Assembly (NCBI GenBank): GCA_022495995.1
Contig: JAFEMH010002449.1
Coordinates: forward strand, 1 to 64,000
DNA length: 64,000 nucleotides
Source: Adenophora triphylla var. japonica
Lineage: Eukaryota > Streptophyta > Magnoliopsida > Asterales > Campanulaceae
Direction: 5' to 3'
A program made the translations under genes and the position numbers. A model generated the notes under the pieces. The model was given only the letters and a program-made list of their open reading frames with translations. It ran no database searches and was not told the origin of the DNA. Shown piece by piece: positions 44,754 through 56,144 of the stretch; positions within the stretch are counted from its first letter, which is position 1; each line of letters begins with the position of its first letter.

Positions 44754-47700
44754 CTAAAAGAAACTAAGATACATAATCAAACTAATGTATGCCTTTACGA
44801 CAAGAAAGGGATACTCGGAAACCTCAAGGTCACTCCAAGCCACTCGTCTTGGCCTCTCCCCTCTTCTTCCCCCTTCGAGTCTTCTTCTTCGAGCAGGAAA
44901 AATGTCGGTCTTCCTCCTACTGCCAAGCTCTGGTATAGGAACAGGATCTATCAAACCGGCCTCTGTCGGGGCCTTAGTGGCCCTAGCATCATCTCTCATC
45001 TCCTGTAGCCTAGGCGGTAGCATAGGAGTCCTCCTCTCCTGTCTCTTGACATAAGCCTCATAGTCGGTCACAATATCCCGCTCTGTCGTGAGGGTTGGCC
45101 CTCGCCTCGGTCCTCCTCCTCTCCAGCCAGCGGGTCCTCCCGCACCCAAAATGGCCTCACGCCGTCTCAAAATAGCCATACGAGTCTCTCCCAAATGCCT
45201 CTCGTACCAATCCGGGTACCAGTGGTCAAGAACACGAGGTCTCGGACGCTGAGGATAACCCGAGGAGGAAAGACGTCATACCTCCATACTCGGGAAAGAA
45301 AGGAAAACACCGAAGGATCATCCATAGAAGTAGAAGCCACCACCAGTGGCTATATCATCAAAGTCCTCGAAAGGAACTGCTCCAAGCCAGCTTGTCTCGA
45401 GAACCAGCCGGAATGTAGAAGGCTGGGTGAGAAAGCCCGGAAGCATAACCACGGGGAGATCCGTCTGACAGTACTCTCAGGAGTCTCCACCTTGCAGTGA
45501 GGCACCGACCATCGATATCTTCGGTTTGGCGACCGGCCATCCATCGCTCCACGAGCCACGATCATCAAAATCTCTGACAGCCCCTCTCTGGCGAATGTCG
45601 AGGCTTGATCATGTCGAGAAGTCTCCCGAAGAACCCCGGGCGTTCCATCGGCCACAAAGTCAAGAAAGCGGGCTGCCCCGTGCATATACCGATCTCCGTG
45701 CTTGACCTATCGAGAGCACGAAAAGTCTCCCCAGGATCAAGGTACAACATCTCGGCCCGGCGACAATGAGCAAGCGATATCCGGCGAGACCGATGGCGGA
45801 TCCCGAAAAGAATAAACTATGAACAGGTACCAAACATGCAAAGTGCAAAGGCATCCCAATAGGCATCATCAATCAAGCCTAAGCTCCTAAATCTATCGGG
45901 AAGGCCGGAAATATCAAAGTGATCGGGACTACGGATCATACCTTGTGCTTCCTCAGGGAAAGATGAAGGAGGTTGCACAACCTATCAACGAAAGAGGCCC
46001 CTCAGGGCAAAGGAACCGCAATCTCTTCCACCTCAGGGCCACCAAGCAAAGCCCGAAATTCTTCGGCCAGTCGGAACCACTTAATTGTAGGAAAGGCAAA
46101 AGAGCGTGCCTTCTAATATCCCAAAATGAGGAAGAAGCTCTCGAGGTCATAGTCCAGGAACCAATTCTTTGAGGGACCATAAGCACTTCACCTTGTACCT
46201 TTCTTCGAAAAATGACCTCCTCTCTTGCATAATCTCTCTACACCACTCCTTGAACTTTTCAAAGAATGACATTTGGATTTCTTTGGATAATTTTGGAGAA
46301 TTTTTGGGCATTTTCGTGGCTTTTCCCTCCTTTCTCCCGAAATTCAGTTTGAGCGAAGAAGATGAAGTTTCGGGTGGCATTTATGGGCCAAACCGAGATC
46401 CAACCACCGAAATAAATGAACCACTGTCGAGAATTCGAGACCATCAGCGCGGACGAGAATTGTCACCCGAGAAAAAAATCTGCGGCGGTTCAAGCTGGCA
46501 CCACGGAGAAATATTTTCATCCCAAGCTTGCTCAAAACACGAGCAAAACACCTTCAACAGTTCATATACCCAATACTCATACCCATACCAAAAAACCAAG
46601 GCTCATGCAACATTGCATTCATACTGCATTGCATTCATAAAAAAAATAAAATAATCCTAAATTATTACATTCCAAAAAAAAAAAGAGTGTACATACAAAA
46701 AAAACTGTATCTGTCAAAAAAAATAGGTACAATCTCAGAAATCAGTCTCAGAAGATCAGTCAGTCAGAGTCCTCGGTGGGCAGGGCTTTCCCGATCCCTC
46801 TTGCGGCTCGGGCCCGCCTCCTCGGTAGCCACGAAAATCTCGGGCTCGGAGAATCGTCCTCGTCCCCAGAGAGGCTCGTCGGGACCAAGCCGGCACGCTA
46901 CGATACGGCAAGCCAAGATCTGCGAGAAGTCGTACCCAACGAAAATGCGTCGGCTTCTGGACATGCGAGGAAGACCCGCGTGGTGCCGGACATGTCCTGT
47001 CCATAAGGATCTCCGAGAATGACGTGATTCGAAGGTAGTACCACGCGGGGATCAAGGAGAGGAGAAAGAGGAGTCTCGGAAGAAGTCTCGGAAGGAATGG
47101 GAGAAGCCTCCGCTCGACACGCGCCGGGCACGTAGCTCGTCTCCTCACATACTGGCGAGACCCACGAAATAACCATATTCTTGATAAACCTCTTTGCCCC
47201 GTCACGATTCGTCGGCTTCTCCACTACTTTGGTCGGGAGGCGCACGGAAACAAAGCGTCGAGAAATAATTAAGGCGAAAAATGATGACGGGAAAGAAAGG
47301 AAAAGACAGAAGCAAAAAAAAAGAGAGAAGGAGAAGCCATACCTTCATATCCGGACGAGGCCGAAAGGCTCGTGGAACCCGGTCAGGGACAGGGATCTGT
47401 ACTCTCAACCTAACCCCATCCTGGACATACGAAAAGTCAGATCGAGGGTACCGCGCGACCCCCAACCCCTCTCTCTCGAGAACCTGAGGCGGCTTCAACC
47501 TCCGCGAGAAAATGCGAGTATGACTCGGCGCGATGAATGTCGAGAAGTGCCGACCACCTCGAGTAATCATCCCGGGTCTCAGGAGTTCTCACTCGGATGC
47601 ATCATGTCGGGAGGAGGCTCCAGGAGCCATCGGAAAGCGGATTCACGCCATCTTGGCGCGTCACTCTCTCTCCCGAATAATACATATCGCGAGTCAAGCC

Positions 47701-49740
47701 TCTCAAAATCCTCCCATTGCCACGGTCCATATCTCGGCGCCCTTGGTGCTCCACGCCAACGGTCCCGGGGTAGAAAATCATCTCCTCATCTGTCTCGGCT
47801 CTCACTTTGAAAGGCGAGACAATCCAGGATACTTGAGGGTCGTGCGCCCTGGAACCCTTCTTATCCCGGGCATACTTGGACCGAGGGAACGCATGGCCGG
47901 ATACGCCCCGACGTACTCTGCCGGCTGCCGCCACATCGTGACGTGAAAGAACTCTAGAGCCCATACCTACGAAAGGTAAAAATCAAATCCATTAAGTACG
48001 AGAAAGAATACGTGCTTAAAGAAAAGAGGAAAGCAAAAGAAAGCTTATACCTCCGAGAGGAAACTCGAAAGCGATAGAAGGAACTTCATGACCTTAGAAT
48101 TTGTATCTATCGAGCAAAGTAAAGCTACTGCGGCCCGACCTCCCCCTGGAAATCTCTCGGCTCTCTCCACGTCCTCCGAGGACCTCGGCCAAGAAAGCAA
48201 AAGCAGTAGTCCCCTCGGCATGTCCAAAAATCGTGCTCGAAAAAGAAAACCATAAAAAGGCCACAGCAATGCGCTCGGCGCCTATCCTCTCATCCCGACC
48301 TCGTAGCTCCGAATACGCTCCACAATCTTTCCCTCGACCACGGCATACTCCATCCCCGTCCCCTTTTTGGGAATAGGGGAAAATCCCGAAGGGCTGCGAG
48401 GTCCAAGTCGGCTGTAACCATCCCGCCACTCAATCTTTGCGTCCATTAAAGGACAGACCCGTGATCGCGGCATAGTCGGAAGGCATAGCTTAGTAGCCTC
48501 GCCCCAAGAAATGAAAAGTGTGGGTCGCGTCCCACCAATCTTTGAGCCAAAGCGAAGAAACAGACCACTTACTCTTAGGGAACTTAACCAACCCCCTCAA
48601 GCTCTCAATGAACTCATACAATCCAGTCTCGATGACGATCTGTCTCGGACTCATCATCGCCCCCCTACCCAAAATCGGAAGCCGGTCCCACAAGTAGATC
48701 ACAGACTCCACCGACCCCCGAGTCTTCATCTTGCTCATTTAGCCGACACGAAGCCATCTCCGCCCTGCGATTTCAAAAAAAAAAGAGAAAGATGTCAAAA
48801 AAAAAGAGAGTCTGCATTTGCATTTGCACAAAAAAAAAAAGAGAAAGGAAAGCATACACATGCATCATGCAACACAAAGTTCTGAAGAAAATTCGGCAGC
48901 ATAACGGCATGCAATGAACCTAGCCCCATTTTTCTCACACAAAAGAAGACAGTTTTCGGCAAATCCCAATCAACATTCATTCATACATGAAGAAAAAAAA
49001 TTCATACAAGGAGTCAACGGAAGTAAAAACTCCGTCCCATTTTCATAAAATAACATGCATACATATCATTCATGGAGCCATCATCTCATTGCAAAAAAAA
49101 AAGAAAGCATACATGCATACATTCATGTCATTGCAACAAAAAGGTCCGTCCCGGATTTGAGAAAATTCTCATCATCTCATGTTTCAAAAAAAAAAATGGC
49201 AAAATGCCAATTCTTTTTCTAAACAAAATGCATGCAATTTCAATGTCAAGAACATCATTTTCGAAATTTAAATCACGATTTTCGAATTTTTCACTACAAT
49301 TTTCGGATACTAAAAAAAAAGGGCAAAAATGCCCATTCTTTTTTCCAAACAAAATGCATATTTGGATCACCCATATACTCATTACAACATGCAAAGCTAA
49401 AATTCAAAGCCAAGAACATAATTTTCGGATTTCAAAAAAAAAGGAGAAAAATCAATTACAAAATCAATTTCAAACAAAAATCGACAAAGGGATCGAAGAG
49501 ATTCGAAGTATACTGTTCGGAGACTCGGATCGGTGGCCCAATGTTGCCAAGCATCGGGGTAATGCTCCTCCGCAATCGATTGCGAAAGTGTGTAATGTCT
49601 CCTCATTCGAACGAGTTCTAATCGCCTCTCCGCGACCGGGCCACGTCCTTGGCCTTGGATAGCAACTCCCCCGTGTTCCATTGCTTGAAAAATCGAAGAA
49701 ATCGGAAGAATTTTGAAGCTTTTTGGCCAAAAATGGCGAA
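44754..49740 (-). pseudogene. Antisense PMD-like ORF of the Ogre-like element
   Basis: Minus-strand coding pieces, opposite to gag-pol: a possible start near 49682 (MEHGGVAIQGQGRGPVAERR); 48738-48540 (RGSVESVIYLWDRL, GLVKFPKSKWSVSSLWL); 48540-48430, where three frames in turn give WWDATHTFHF, SWGEATKLCLP and DYAAITGLSFNG. The last matches the 'WDPxTHTFHFxxGEMxxTLEDYAxITGLPxxG' core of plant mobile domain proteins. Further pieces lie at 47570-47202, 47245-46756, 45750-45350 (LDPGETFRALDRSS, GAARFLDFVADGTPGVLRE) and 45194-44754 (basic C-terminus). Likely introns are pyrimidine/A-rich gaps. Many 1-2 nt indels. A role in PMD biology is unproven. Confidence 0.6.
48770..49500. other. A/T-rich low-complexity region in the 5' part of the antisense ORF
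   Basis: Runs of 8-12 A interspersed with CATGCATACAT-like and ATTTTCGGATTTCAAAA-like phrases. The three CATTTTCGAA/ATTTTCGAATTT/ATTTTCGGATT phrases recur every 40-150 bp. No coding evidence; it may be an intron or leader of the antisense gene. Confidence 0.5.
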
Positions 49741-49939
49741 ATTTCTCCTTCTCTCTCGTAAATCTTTCTTTGAAGGCGAAAAGTGGGCGGTGGGAAGAAG
49801 AAGGAAGGCTTTGACCTTTTAAAACCCCTCTGGACTTCACTCCTATCCGCGCGGATAGGTTTGAAGGGTCAAAAAGACCCTTTTGCCCTTTAAAATTCCG
49901 GGACCCTGCAGTTTAGTCCCAAACTTAACGAAGTTAACC

Positions 49940-51180
49940 AAAGTCAACCCCCCTCTTCAAAATCATCCCCGGCAGTAAAACGTAAGTCCGATTTCTCCGA
50001 GAAAGCTAACGGAATCCCGTTTCTTTCATCAAAATCATCCCCGGCCGTCAAACGTAAGTCCGATTTCTCCGAGAAAGCTAACGGAATCCCGTTTCTTTCA
50101 TCAAAATCCTCCCCGGCAGTAAAACGTAAGTCCGATTTCTCCGAGAAAGCTAACGGAATCCCGTTTCTTTCATCAAACGGCCGTCAAAGGTAAGTCCGAT
50201 TTCTCCGAGAAAGCTAACGGAATCCCGTTTCTTTCATCGAAATCCTCCCCGGCCGTCAAACGTAAGTCCGATTTCTCCGAGAAAGCTAATGGAATCCCGT
50301 TTCTTTCATCAAAATCCTCCCCGGCAGTAAAACGTAAGTCCGATTTCTCCGAGAAAGCTAACGGAATCCCGTTTCTTTCATCGAAATCCTCCCCGGCAGT
50401 AAAACGTAAGTCCGATTTCTCCGAGAAAACTAACGAAATTTCGTTTCTTTCATCATTATCATCAACGGAAGTCAAACGTAAGTCCGATTTCTCCGAGAAA
50501 GCTAACGGAATCCCGTTTCTTTCATAAAAATCATCCCCGGCAGTAAAACGTAAGTCCGATTTCTCCGAGAAAGCTAACGGAATCCCGTTTCTTTCATCAA
50601 ACGTCCGTCAAACGTAAGTCCGATTTCTCCGAGAAAGCTAACGGAATCCCGTTTCTTTCATCGAAATCCTCCCCGGCCGTCAAACGTAAGTTCGATTTCT
50701 TCGAGAAAGCTAATGGAATCCCGTTTCTTTCATCAAAATCCTCCCCGGCAGTAAAACGTAAGTCCGATTTCTCCGAGAAAGCTAACGGAATCCCGTTTCT
50801 TTCATCAAACGACAGTAAAACGTAAGTCCGATTTCTCCGAGAAAGCTAACGAAATCCCGTTTCTTTCATCAAAATCATCAACGGCAGTAAAACGTAAGTC
50901 CGATTTCTCCGAGAAAGCTAACGGAATCCCGTTTCTTTCATCAAAATCATCAACGGCAGTAAAGCGTAAGTCCGATTTCTCCGAGAAAGATAACGGAATC
51001 CCGTTTCTTTCATCAAAATCTTCCCCGGCAGTAAAACGTAAGTCCGATTTCTCCGAGAAAGCTAACGAAATCCCGTTTCTTTCATCAAAATCATCCCCGG
51101 CAGTAAAACGTAAGTCCGAGAAAGCTAACGGAATTCCGTTTCTTTCATCATTATCATCAACAACAATAAAACGTAAGACC
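49940..51180. repeat. 72-bp tandem array in the Ogre-like 3' region
   Basis: About 18 units containing CGTAAGTCCGATTTCTCCGA, GAAAGCTAACGGAATCCCGT and TTCTTTCATCAAAATC. Full units are 72 bp (49981, 50053, 50125). Shorter units lack the ATC(A/C)TCCCCGGC part. Because 72 is a multiple of 3, the minus strand stays open as a 24-residue repeat (ERNGIPLAFSEKSDLRFTAG plus EDFD). The last units decay into CAACAATAAAACGTAAGACC. Confidence 0.97.
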
Positions 51181-51289
51181 GATTTCCCCGACGAATACGT
51201 CTGAATTTCCCCAGCAAAGTTAACGGAATCCCGTTTTCCCCAACAAAAGCCAAAGGAACCCCTCGATTCCTTCCCCAGCAGCATTTCGA

Positions 51290-52400
51290 ACTACGTAAGG
51301 GCTTGATTCCCACTAGGGATACGTAGGTAGCCTACCATAGGTCCAGCCCGCTCGACCGGCCACGGTCACCCTCTCCTTTTGGCGGCGGACGAAGAACACC
51401 AAAGGATCACCCATCCCAAACCATTAAGGGAAAACGTTTCAAACCAAGGTGCGAGGCACCTAAAAAGCCATCATCATCAAGGTCAGAGGCACCTAAAAGC
51501 CATCATCATCAAGGTCCGAGGCACCTAAAAAGCCATCATCATCAAGGTCCGAGGCACACGAAACGCCATCATCGTCGTCAAGGTCAGAGGCACCTAAAAC
51601 GCCATCATCAAGGTCCGAGGCACCTAAAACGCCATCTTCAAGGTCTCGAGGCACCTAAAACGCCATTATTACCGGGTTGTTACCTCAAAATAGTCACTCC
51701 CGGGGTCACGGACCCGAACTACGACCGGCTTGATTCCTCTTGGGATACGTAGGTAGCCTATCATTAGGTTCAGCCATCGGACCAGAAAATAGTCATCTCT
51801 TATCCCCGGCGGAGCGGATATACAATTTCGCACCGAAAATGGTCATTCCTATCCCCAGCAGAGCGGATATACAACTCCGGCTATCGGGACCAGAAATGGT
51901 CATTCCTATCCCAGCCCGGAGCGGATATACAACTCCGGCCATCGGACCAAAATGGTCATCTCTTATCCCCGCGAGTTTCTCTCGGCAATCGGCTGAGAAC
52001 TCGCTCACCGGGTTGACGCCTCAAAATAGTCACTCCAGGTCACGGACCCGAACTACGGCTTGGCTTGATTCCTCTTAAGGATACGTAGGTAGCCTATCAT
52101 TAGGTTCAGGCCGTCGGATCGAAAATGGTCATCTCTTATCCCCGGTGAGCGAATATACAATTTCGAATACCGAAAATGGTCATTTCCTATCCCCGACGGA
52201 AGCGGACATACAACTCAATTTCGGATGAAAATGGTCATCTCTTATCCCAATGAGTTTCTCAAACAATCGATCAGCGAGAACTCGCTCACCGGGTTGACGC
52301 CTCAAAATAGTCACTCCGAGTCCACAGACCCGAACTACGGCGGCTTGATTCCCATTCGGGATACGTAGGTAGCTCTGTCGCTAGGTCCGACCACTCGATC
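51290..52400. repeat. Higher-order repeats of about 300 bp before the 3' LTR
   Basis: The module CGAACTACG..GGCTTGATTCC..GGGATACGTAGGTAGCC occurs near 51292, 51716, 52049 and 52331. The last three are preceded by ACCGGGTTG..CCTCAAAATAGTCACTCC. Between them are subrepeats AATGGTCATTCCTATCCC and GAGCGGATATACAACT every 60-70 bp. Confidence 0.9.
51446..51668. repeat. Tandem array of 31-39 bp units
   Basis: Seven units of AAGGTCCGAGGCACCTAAAA plus GCCATCATCATC, differing in the number of ATC/GTC triplets. A second, independent minisatellite class in the 3' region of the Ogre-like element. Confidence 0.95.
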
Positions 52401-52476
52401 ACTTGATCATCCTATCAAATATGGAGCCTTACTCTTATCGACGACCCCGCTTCCTTCGAGCGCCGCGCCGGAAGGC

Positions 52477-54371
52477 CGTAAGTGCTCCAATTTGAGTTGT
52501 TAGAATTTTCGTTAGAAAATTAACGAAAGTTTTAACATTTCTAACATTTTTAACAATTCCTAACATTTCTAACAAAGTGAGGGTAGATTGGGAATTGCCA
52601 TTTAAAGATAAACCATGGAAAAGAATCAAAAAAGCAAAAGAAATGGTCAAAAACCCGAAATAGAAGTGGCTGAGACATTTTCTGGCTGCCTAATTTGAAT
52701 TTTATTCTTCCTGTCCAAAGCCTGGAGCAGCATTTAATGAACAGTGCACGCCTTCAAGACCATCCGCGCGGACAAGAATGTAAAATTCCAGGCCTATAAA
52801 TTGAACCCCTCAGCTTCACTTTTCAAAGAAAGAAACAACACAATTTGCAACTGCACCTTGGCGAAAAATAGGGAGAAAACAGTGGGAATTCACTTGAATT
52901 GCCACCATTTTCTCTTCAATCTTTCCCAAATCCCACTCACTCAAAATACTTTCAAATCACTCTCATACATACTCTCATACATACACTAACTCAAGCTCAA
53001 ATCACCCTTTAGGAGGAGGATTAGAGAGAAAACATAGAGGACTTCATTGTTATCTACTTGTTTTCTCTTTAACCAACTCAAATCACCAACCCTAAACACT
53101 TTCAAACCCTAAACACATTCAAGCCTTTGAATCCATTCAAACACAAAACACAAAGAAGATAGGTATAACCTCCCTCTCTTTACCTTAAATTTCTCTCATC
53201 CATGCATGCACTTTCAAACTCCAAAATGTAGTTTGTTCATCTTCTTGCCCTAGATCCAAGAAGATCACCATGGAAGTTCATCTCCATGGTTGATCTTCTA
53301 CAAGGATCAACATTCTCTCCAAAGTGTTCTTACTTACTTGTAAATGCATTTTCAAAACCCTAAAAAACCATTTTCATACATCAAATCTTCATTTTCAAAG
53401 GATAAAATTTCCCTTTCCAAGCAAATGAAGTGCTTAGTCCTAATATACCCTAAGGATGGCTTGATATAGTTGATTCACCACTAAAATGTCAAGTGATCAC
53501 TAATCAAAGCCTAAGGAAATGGGGACAAGCATGGATGCCAAACCCCTTTTTAAATCATGTTTTTCTTCTTGAGAAGTTGCTGTCCAGTAGCAATCTTCTA
53601 AGACCCCAGTCCATAGTCTAATTTTTTGGACACAGATAAACTTGGAATTTGGTGTTGACTACAAAATACTTTTTGTAGCCAACATCCAGAGCTTTCCAAA
53701 AATATTTTTACTTTATTTTTTGCGTGAGTAAAACTCCCTTTTTGAAATTTTATTTTTAAAGGTCAGTTCCTCAGTCTCTGGAAGTCCAGATTTCATATCT
53801 GAGATTTCCAGAAGGTTTTGGTCCACCAAATTAACTCCAAATGGGAAAATTCTTTCACAAAAATCTTATTTAAGATGTCTGGAACAACTTTCATTCTCTG
53901 AGTTTTCTCAGATTATGAAGTTTTGAAGCCCTTAAACCCATTTTAAAATAAAGTGTCCACTGCCTTTTTCATTCTGGCAGAAATGTTTTTCAACTTCAAA
54001 AAATCTTTTGAGTATCAAAACTCAACCCAAAAATCATACCAAAAAGTCTAATAAAGAGTTCCCAATTTTTACTTTTCTCAGTTTCAATATATTTTGGTCA
54101 AAGTAACAACACACACACACACACACACACACAAATGATTCTAAATGTTTGGAATACTCGTTTTACGAGGCATTTCGGGTGAACACTAACGTTCTTCCCG
54201 GCGTGTAACGTGACCTCCGAACCCAAATCTCTGATCTCGGGAATTTTTCAAAATTTTGGCCCTCAAAATAAAAATGGCGTGGCGACTCCGTGTGTTTTTT
54301 CGATTGATTTTCAAAGAAAAGAAAAACATACAAAATCTTTCGGAAAAAAATTGGAACTCAACATCGTTACA
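52477..54371 (+). repeat. 3' LTR of the Ogre-like element
   Basis: Partner of 34770-36677. Its first base is C instead of T (CGTAAGTGCTCC). It has a 20-bp deletion relative to the 5' copy (near 54040) and a longer CA microsatellite (about 54107-54132). Confidence 0.93.
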
Positions 54372-54376
54372 GCAGC

Positions 54377-54785
54377 GCATTTAATGTCATCGTAGGCGCC
54401 TGACTGAGTCGCATTGAATGCGATGGGAGTGAGCCGACAACTTGCATGTCAGAGCCAGTAAGTTAACTTGCTCAGTGAGGTTGGCTATTAACCGGGAGGC
54501 AGGTGAGATAACCGGGAGGCAGGTATGAGCCCGCGGTCAACATCTTGAGCGCGGTCAAAGGTATTTGACGCGGGCACGGACGGAGCGGTCATACCTCCTG
54601 CGGTCACCAAGCCAGCGGTCAGGATCCCTCCGGTCTGGAGTAGGATGATGCGGAGAGGAGCGCGGTCTTGACCTCAGAGGTCTATCTGTCCGTGGTCTTG
54701 ACTCCGGCGGTCTAGGAAATGCCACGTCACTGGTTCCTTGGACCAGACCGAGCGTGGGCCCGATCCAGCTGATCCGGGCTCATCA
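54377..54785 (-). repeat. 5' LTR of the Tat element, part 2
   Basis: Continues the LTR interrupted at 34769, matching 24361-24749. It carries an extra 20-bp local duplication (AACCGGGAGGCAGG repeated near 54490-54520) absent from the left LTR. It ends GGGCTCATCA before the CTGTT target duplication. Confidence 0.9.
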
Positions 54786-55206
54786 CTGTTGTTTATAATG
54801 GTTCGGTTGCGGTTGTAGGTGGTGGTGGTGGTGGTGCAGTGTATGTTTTATTGTTGGAAAAAGGATGGGGATTGTGGATTGAATTGGCCGCCGGCGGTGA
54901 TGGGGTTGAGAATGGCGTGGTGAGAGTAGAAAAGAAGGGTTTGGGTGTGGGTTTTAAAATATTTATTTGACCCTTTTATTTTTTAAATGTTTATTATGAC
55001 CACTCAATTGTCAATATTTATTTCAAATTAACCTCAGTTAAGTCATTAACTAAGAAATTTAACTTTTTTGTCAGAAAAACCTTTTTGCCAACTTTTATTT
55101 AACTTTGAACCCTCAATCACTAAAAATGAATTGTTGAACAATACAGTGCTACATTTCCTACACTTTGAACCCTTATTTGTAATTTTCACTAACTTAAAAG
55201 CAAATA

Positions 55207-55495
55207 CTCCCTCCGTCTCACCCGAAGCATCATTTTTTATTCAAAAGGGTGTCCCGTTTAAAGCGTCACCCTTTCCTAAAAAGGAAATATTTTATTAATA
55301 TTCTATTACCCATCCACTATTCCCTCCACTAATTCTCTTCCCTCTACACTCACAACACTTTTTAAATTCACTATTTCCTCCACTAATTCTCTCTCCTATT
55401 TTCAAATTACACTCACAACATTTTTTCTTCTCACACTTTTCCTTAATTTGCGTGCCACCCCTAAAATGGCGACGCTTTGGGTGGGACGGAGGGAG
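55207..55495. mobile_element. Stowaway MITE
   Basis: 289 bp, TA flanks (55205-55206, 55496-55497), termini CTCCCTCCGTCTCACCCGAA and TTGGGTGGGACGGAGGGAG. Internally it shows CACTCACAACA and CACTAATTCTCT repeats, in the opposite orientation to the 3782 copy. Confidence 0.92.
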
Positions 55496-55499
55496 TAAA

Positions 55500-56140
55500 C
55501 AATATAAGGAGGAGACGTAAAACCTTATTTCAAAGAAAATTGAAAATTTTAAAGGGAAGGAAAAGAAACTTGCCCCTTCTTTGAACTAACTTTGAAATCC
55601 CTATATTTTTAATCAACGTGAATGTAACCATATATCTTTAAAGTCATAATAATATTAATTTTCTTTGGATCATTACCCAGTGGCCGTGCCGAGGATTTTT
55701 TTTTTAAATGCGGGCCAAATTATCGAGTTTGAAAAATCATTTGACTATAATCCAAAAGAGGGCAAAATTATAGATAGTGTACCTTTTTTTAGGGGGCAAA
55801 ATTGGTAAAAATGCAATTTTTATACTAACATATCATTTTTTATAAAATTGTTAGTGTTAAATTTGTACATTTTTAAAAATCAAATGAGCTCTTTTAATGC
55901 CAAGGATGGATCTACATCATAGCATTCTCGTTTGCTATGATCCCTTTTAATGCCAAGATCAACATCATATCATTTTCTTTTACCATGAAATGAACCCTTG
56001 GGGCCCAAGCTAAAAAGGAAATAATGCATCCGATTCTAATGCAAAATTAAGAAAATATACTACCTAAGGGGGTGCACAATGAACCCTTGGGGCCCACCAC
56101 CCCAGGGTTTGTATCTTCTATGGTTCAAGAGCTCACCACC
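55500..56140. other. Intergenic DNA with hAT-like CAGTGGC termini
   Basis: No gene is supported. CAGTGGCCGTGCCGAGG (55679) resembles the CAGTGGCGGAGCC termini of plant hAT MITEs. AAGGGGGTGCACAA occurs near 56066 and again near 56166 and 56324. Boundaries cannot be set. Confidence 0.4.
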
Positions 56141-56144
56141 AGTG

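Larger units (their letters stand above)
34770..54371 (+). mobile_element. Ogre-like Ty3/gypsy retrotransposon, 19.6 kb
   Basis: LTRs 34770-36677 and 52477-54371 (1908 and 1895 bp, about 98% alike by eye) run TGTAAGTGCTCC to ACATCGTTACA. The target duplication is GCAGC (34765-34769, 54372-54376). PBS TGGCGACTCCGCTGGGGA (36679-36696) is of the tRNA-Arg type reported for Ogre. Order: leader, gag N-terminus, protease, RT, RNase H, archaeal RNase H, integrase, A-rich repeats, antisense PMD-like gene, tandem-repeat 3' region, LTR. Large size, dual RNase H, antisense ORF and repeat-rich 3' region fit the Tat/Ogre group. The gag core is missing and pol is full of frameshifts. Confidence 0.93.
23911..54785 (-). 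mobile_element. Tat-lineage Ty3/gypsy retrotransposon (non-autonomous, internally deleted)
   Basis: LTR at 23911-24749; the second LTR is split into 34320-34769 and 54377-54785 by the Ogre-like insertion. LTRs run TGATGACGCC to CGGGCTCATCA. The target duplication is CTGTT (23906-23910, 54786-54790). Coding strand is minus. PBS on the minus strand matches tRNA-Glu (34299-34318), one base from the 5' LTR. Order on the minus strand: gag (34193-32814), gag-pro linker, RT tail/RNase H, archaeal-type RNase H, integrase, noncoding spacer, antisense gene (25230-28830), 3' LTR. The second RNase H and the antisense ORF mark the Tat lineage. Protease active site and most of RT are deleted. Confidence 0.92.
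23078..55189. mobile_element. Mutator-like element with long TIRs, interrupted by 30.9 kb of retrotransposons
   Basis: The left 23078-23340 and the reverse complement of 54950-55189 align over at least 200 bp. The strongest block is AAGTTAAATTTCTTAGTTAA; also shared are AAATAA.G.TTCAAA near the tips and CATTTTT.A.T.AT..AAG. Flanks TAAATTAAA (23069-23077) and TAACTTAAA (55190-55198) agree at 8 of 9 positions, the 9-bp duplication expected of Mutator-like elements. Removing the Tat insertion (23911-54785 plus one TSD) leaves an element of about 1.2 kb with no transposase. Confidence 0.65.

Noticed and set aside
49940..51180. CRISPR-like array
   Set aside because: Units are contiguous 72-bp tandem copies without unique spacers, in a plant retrotransposon 3' region.
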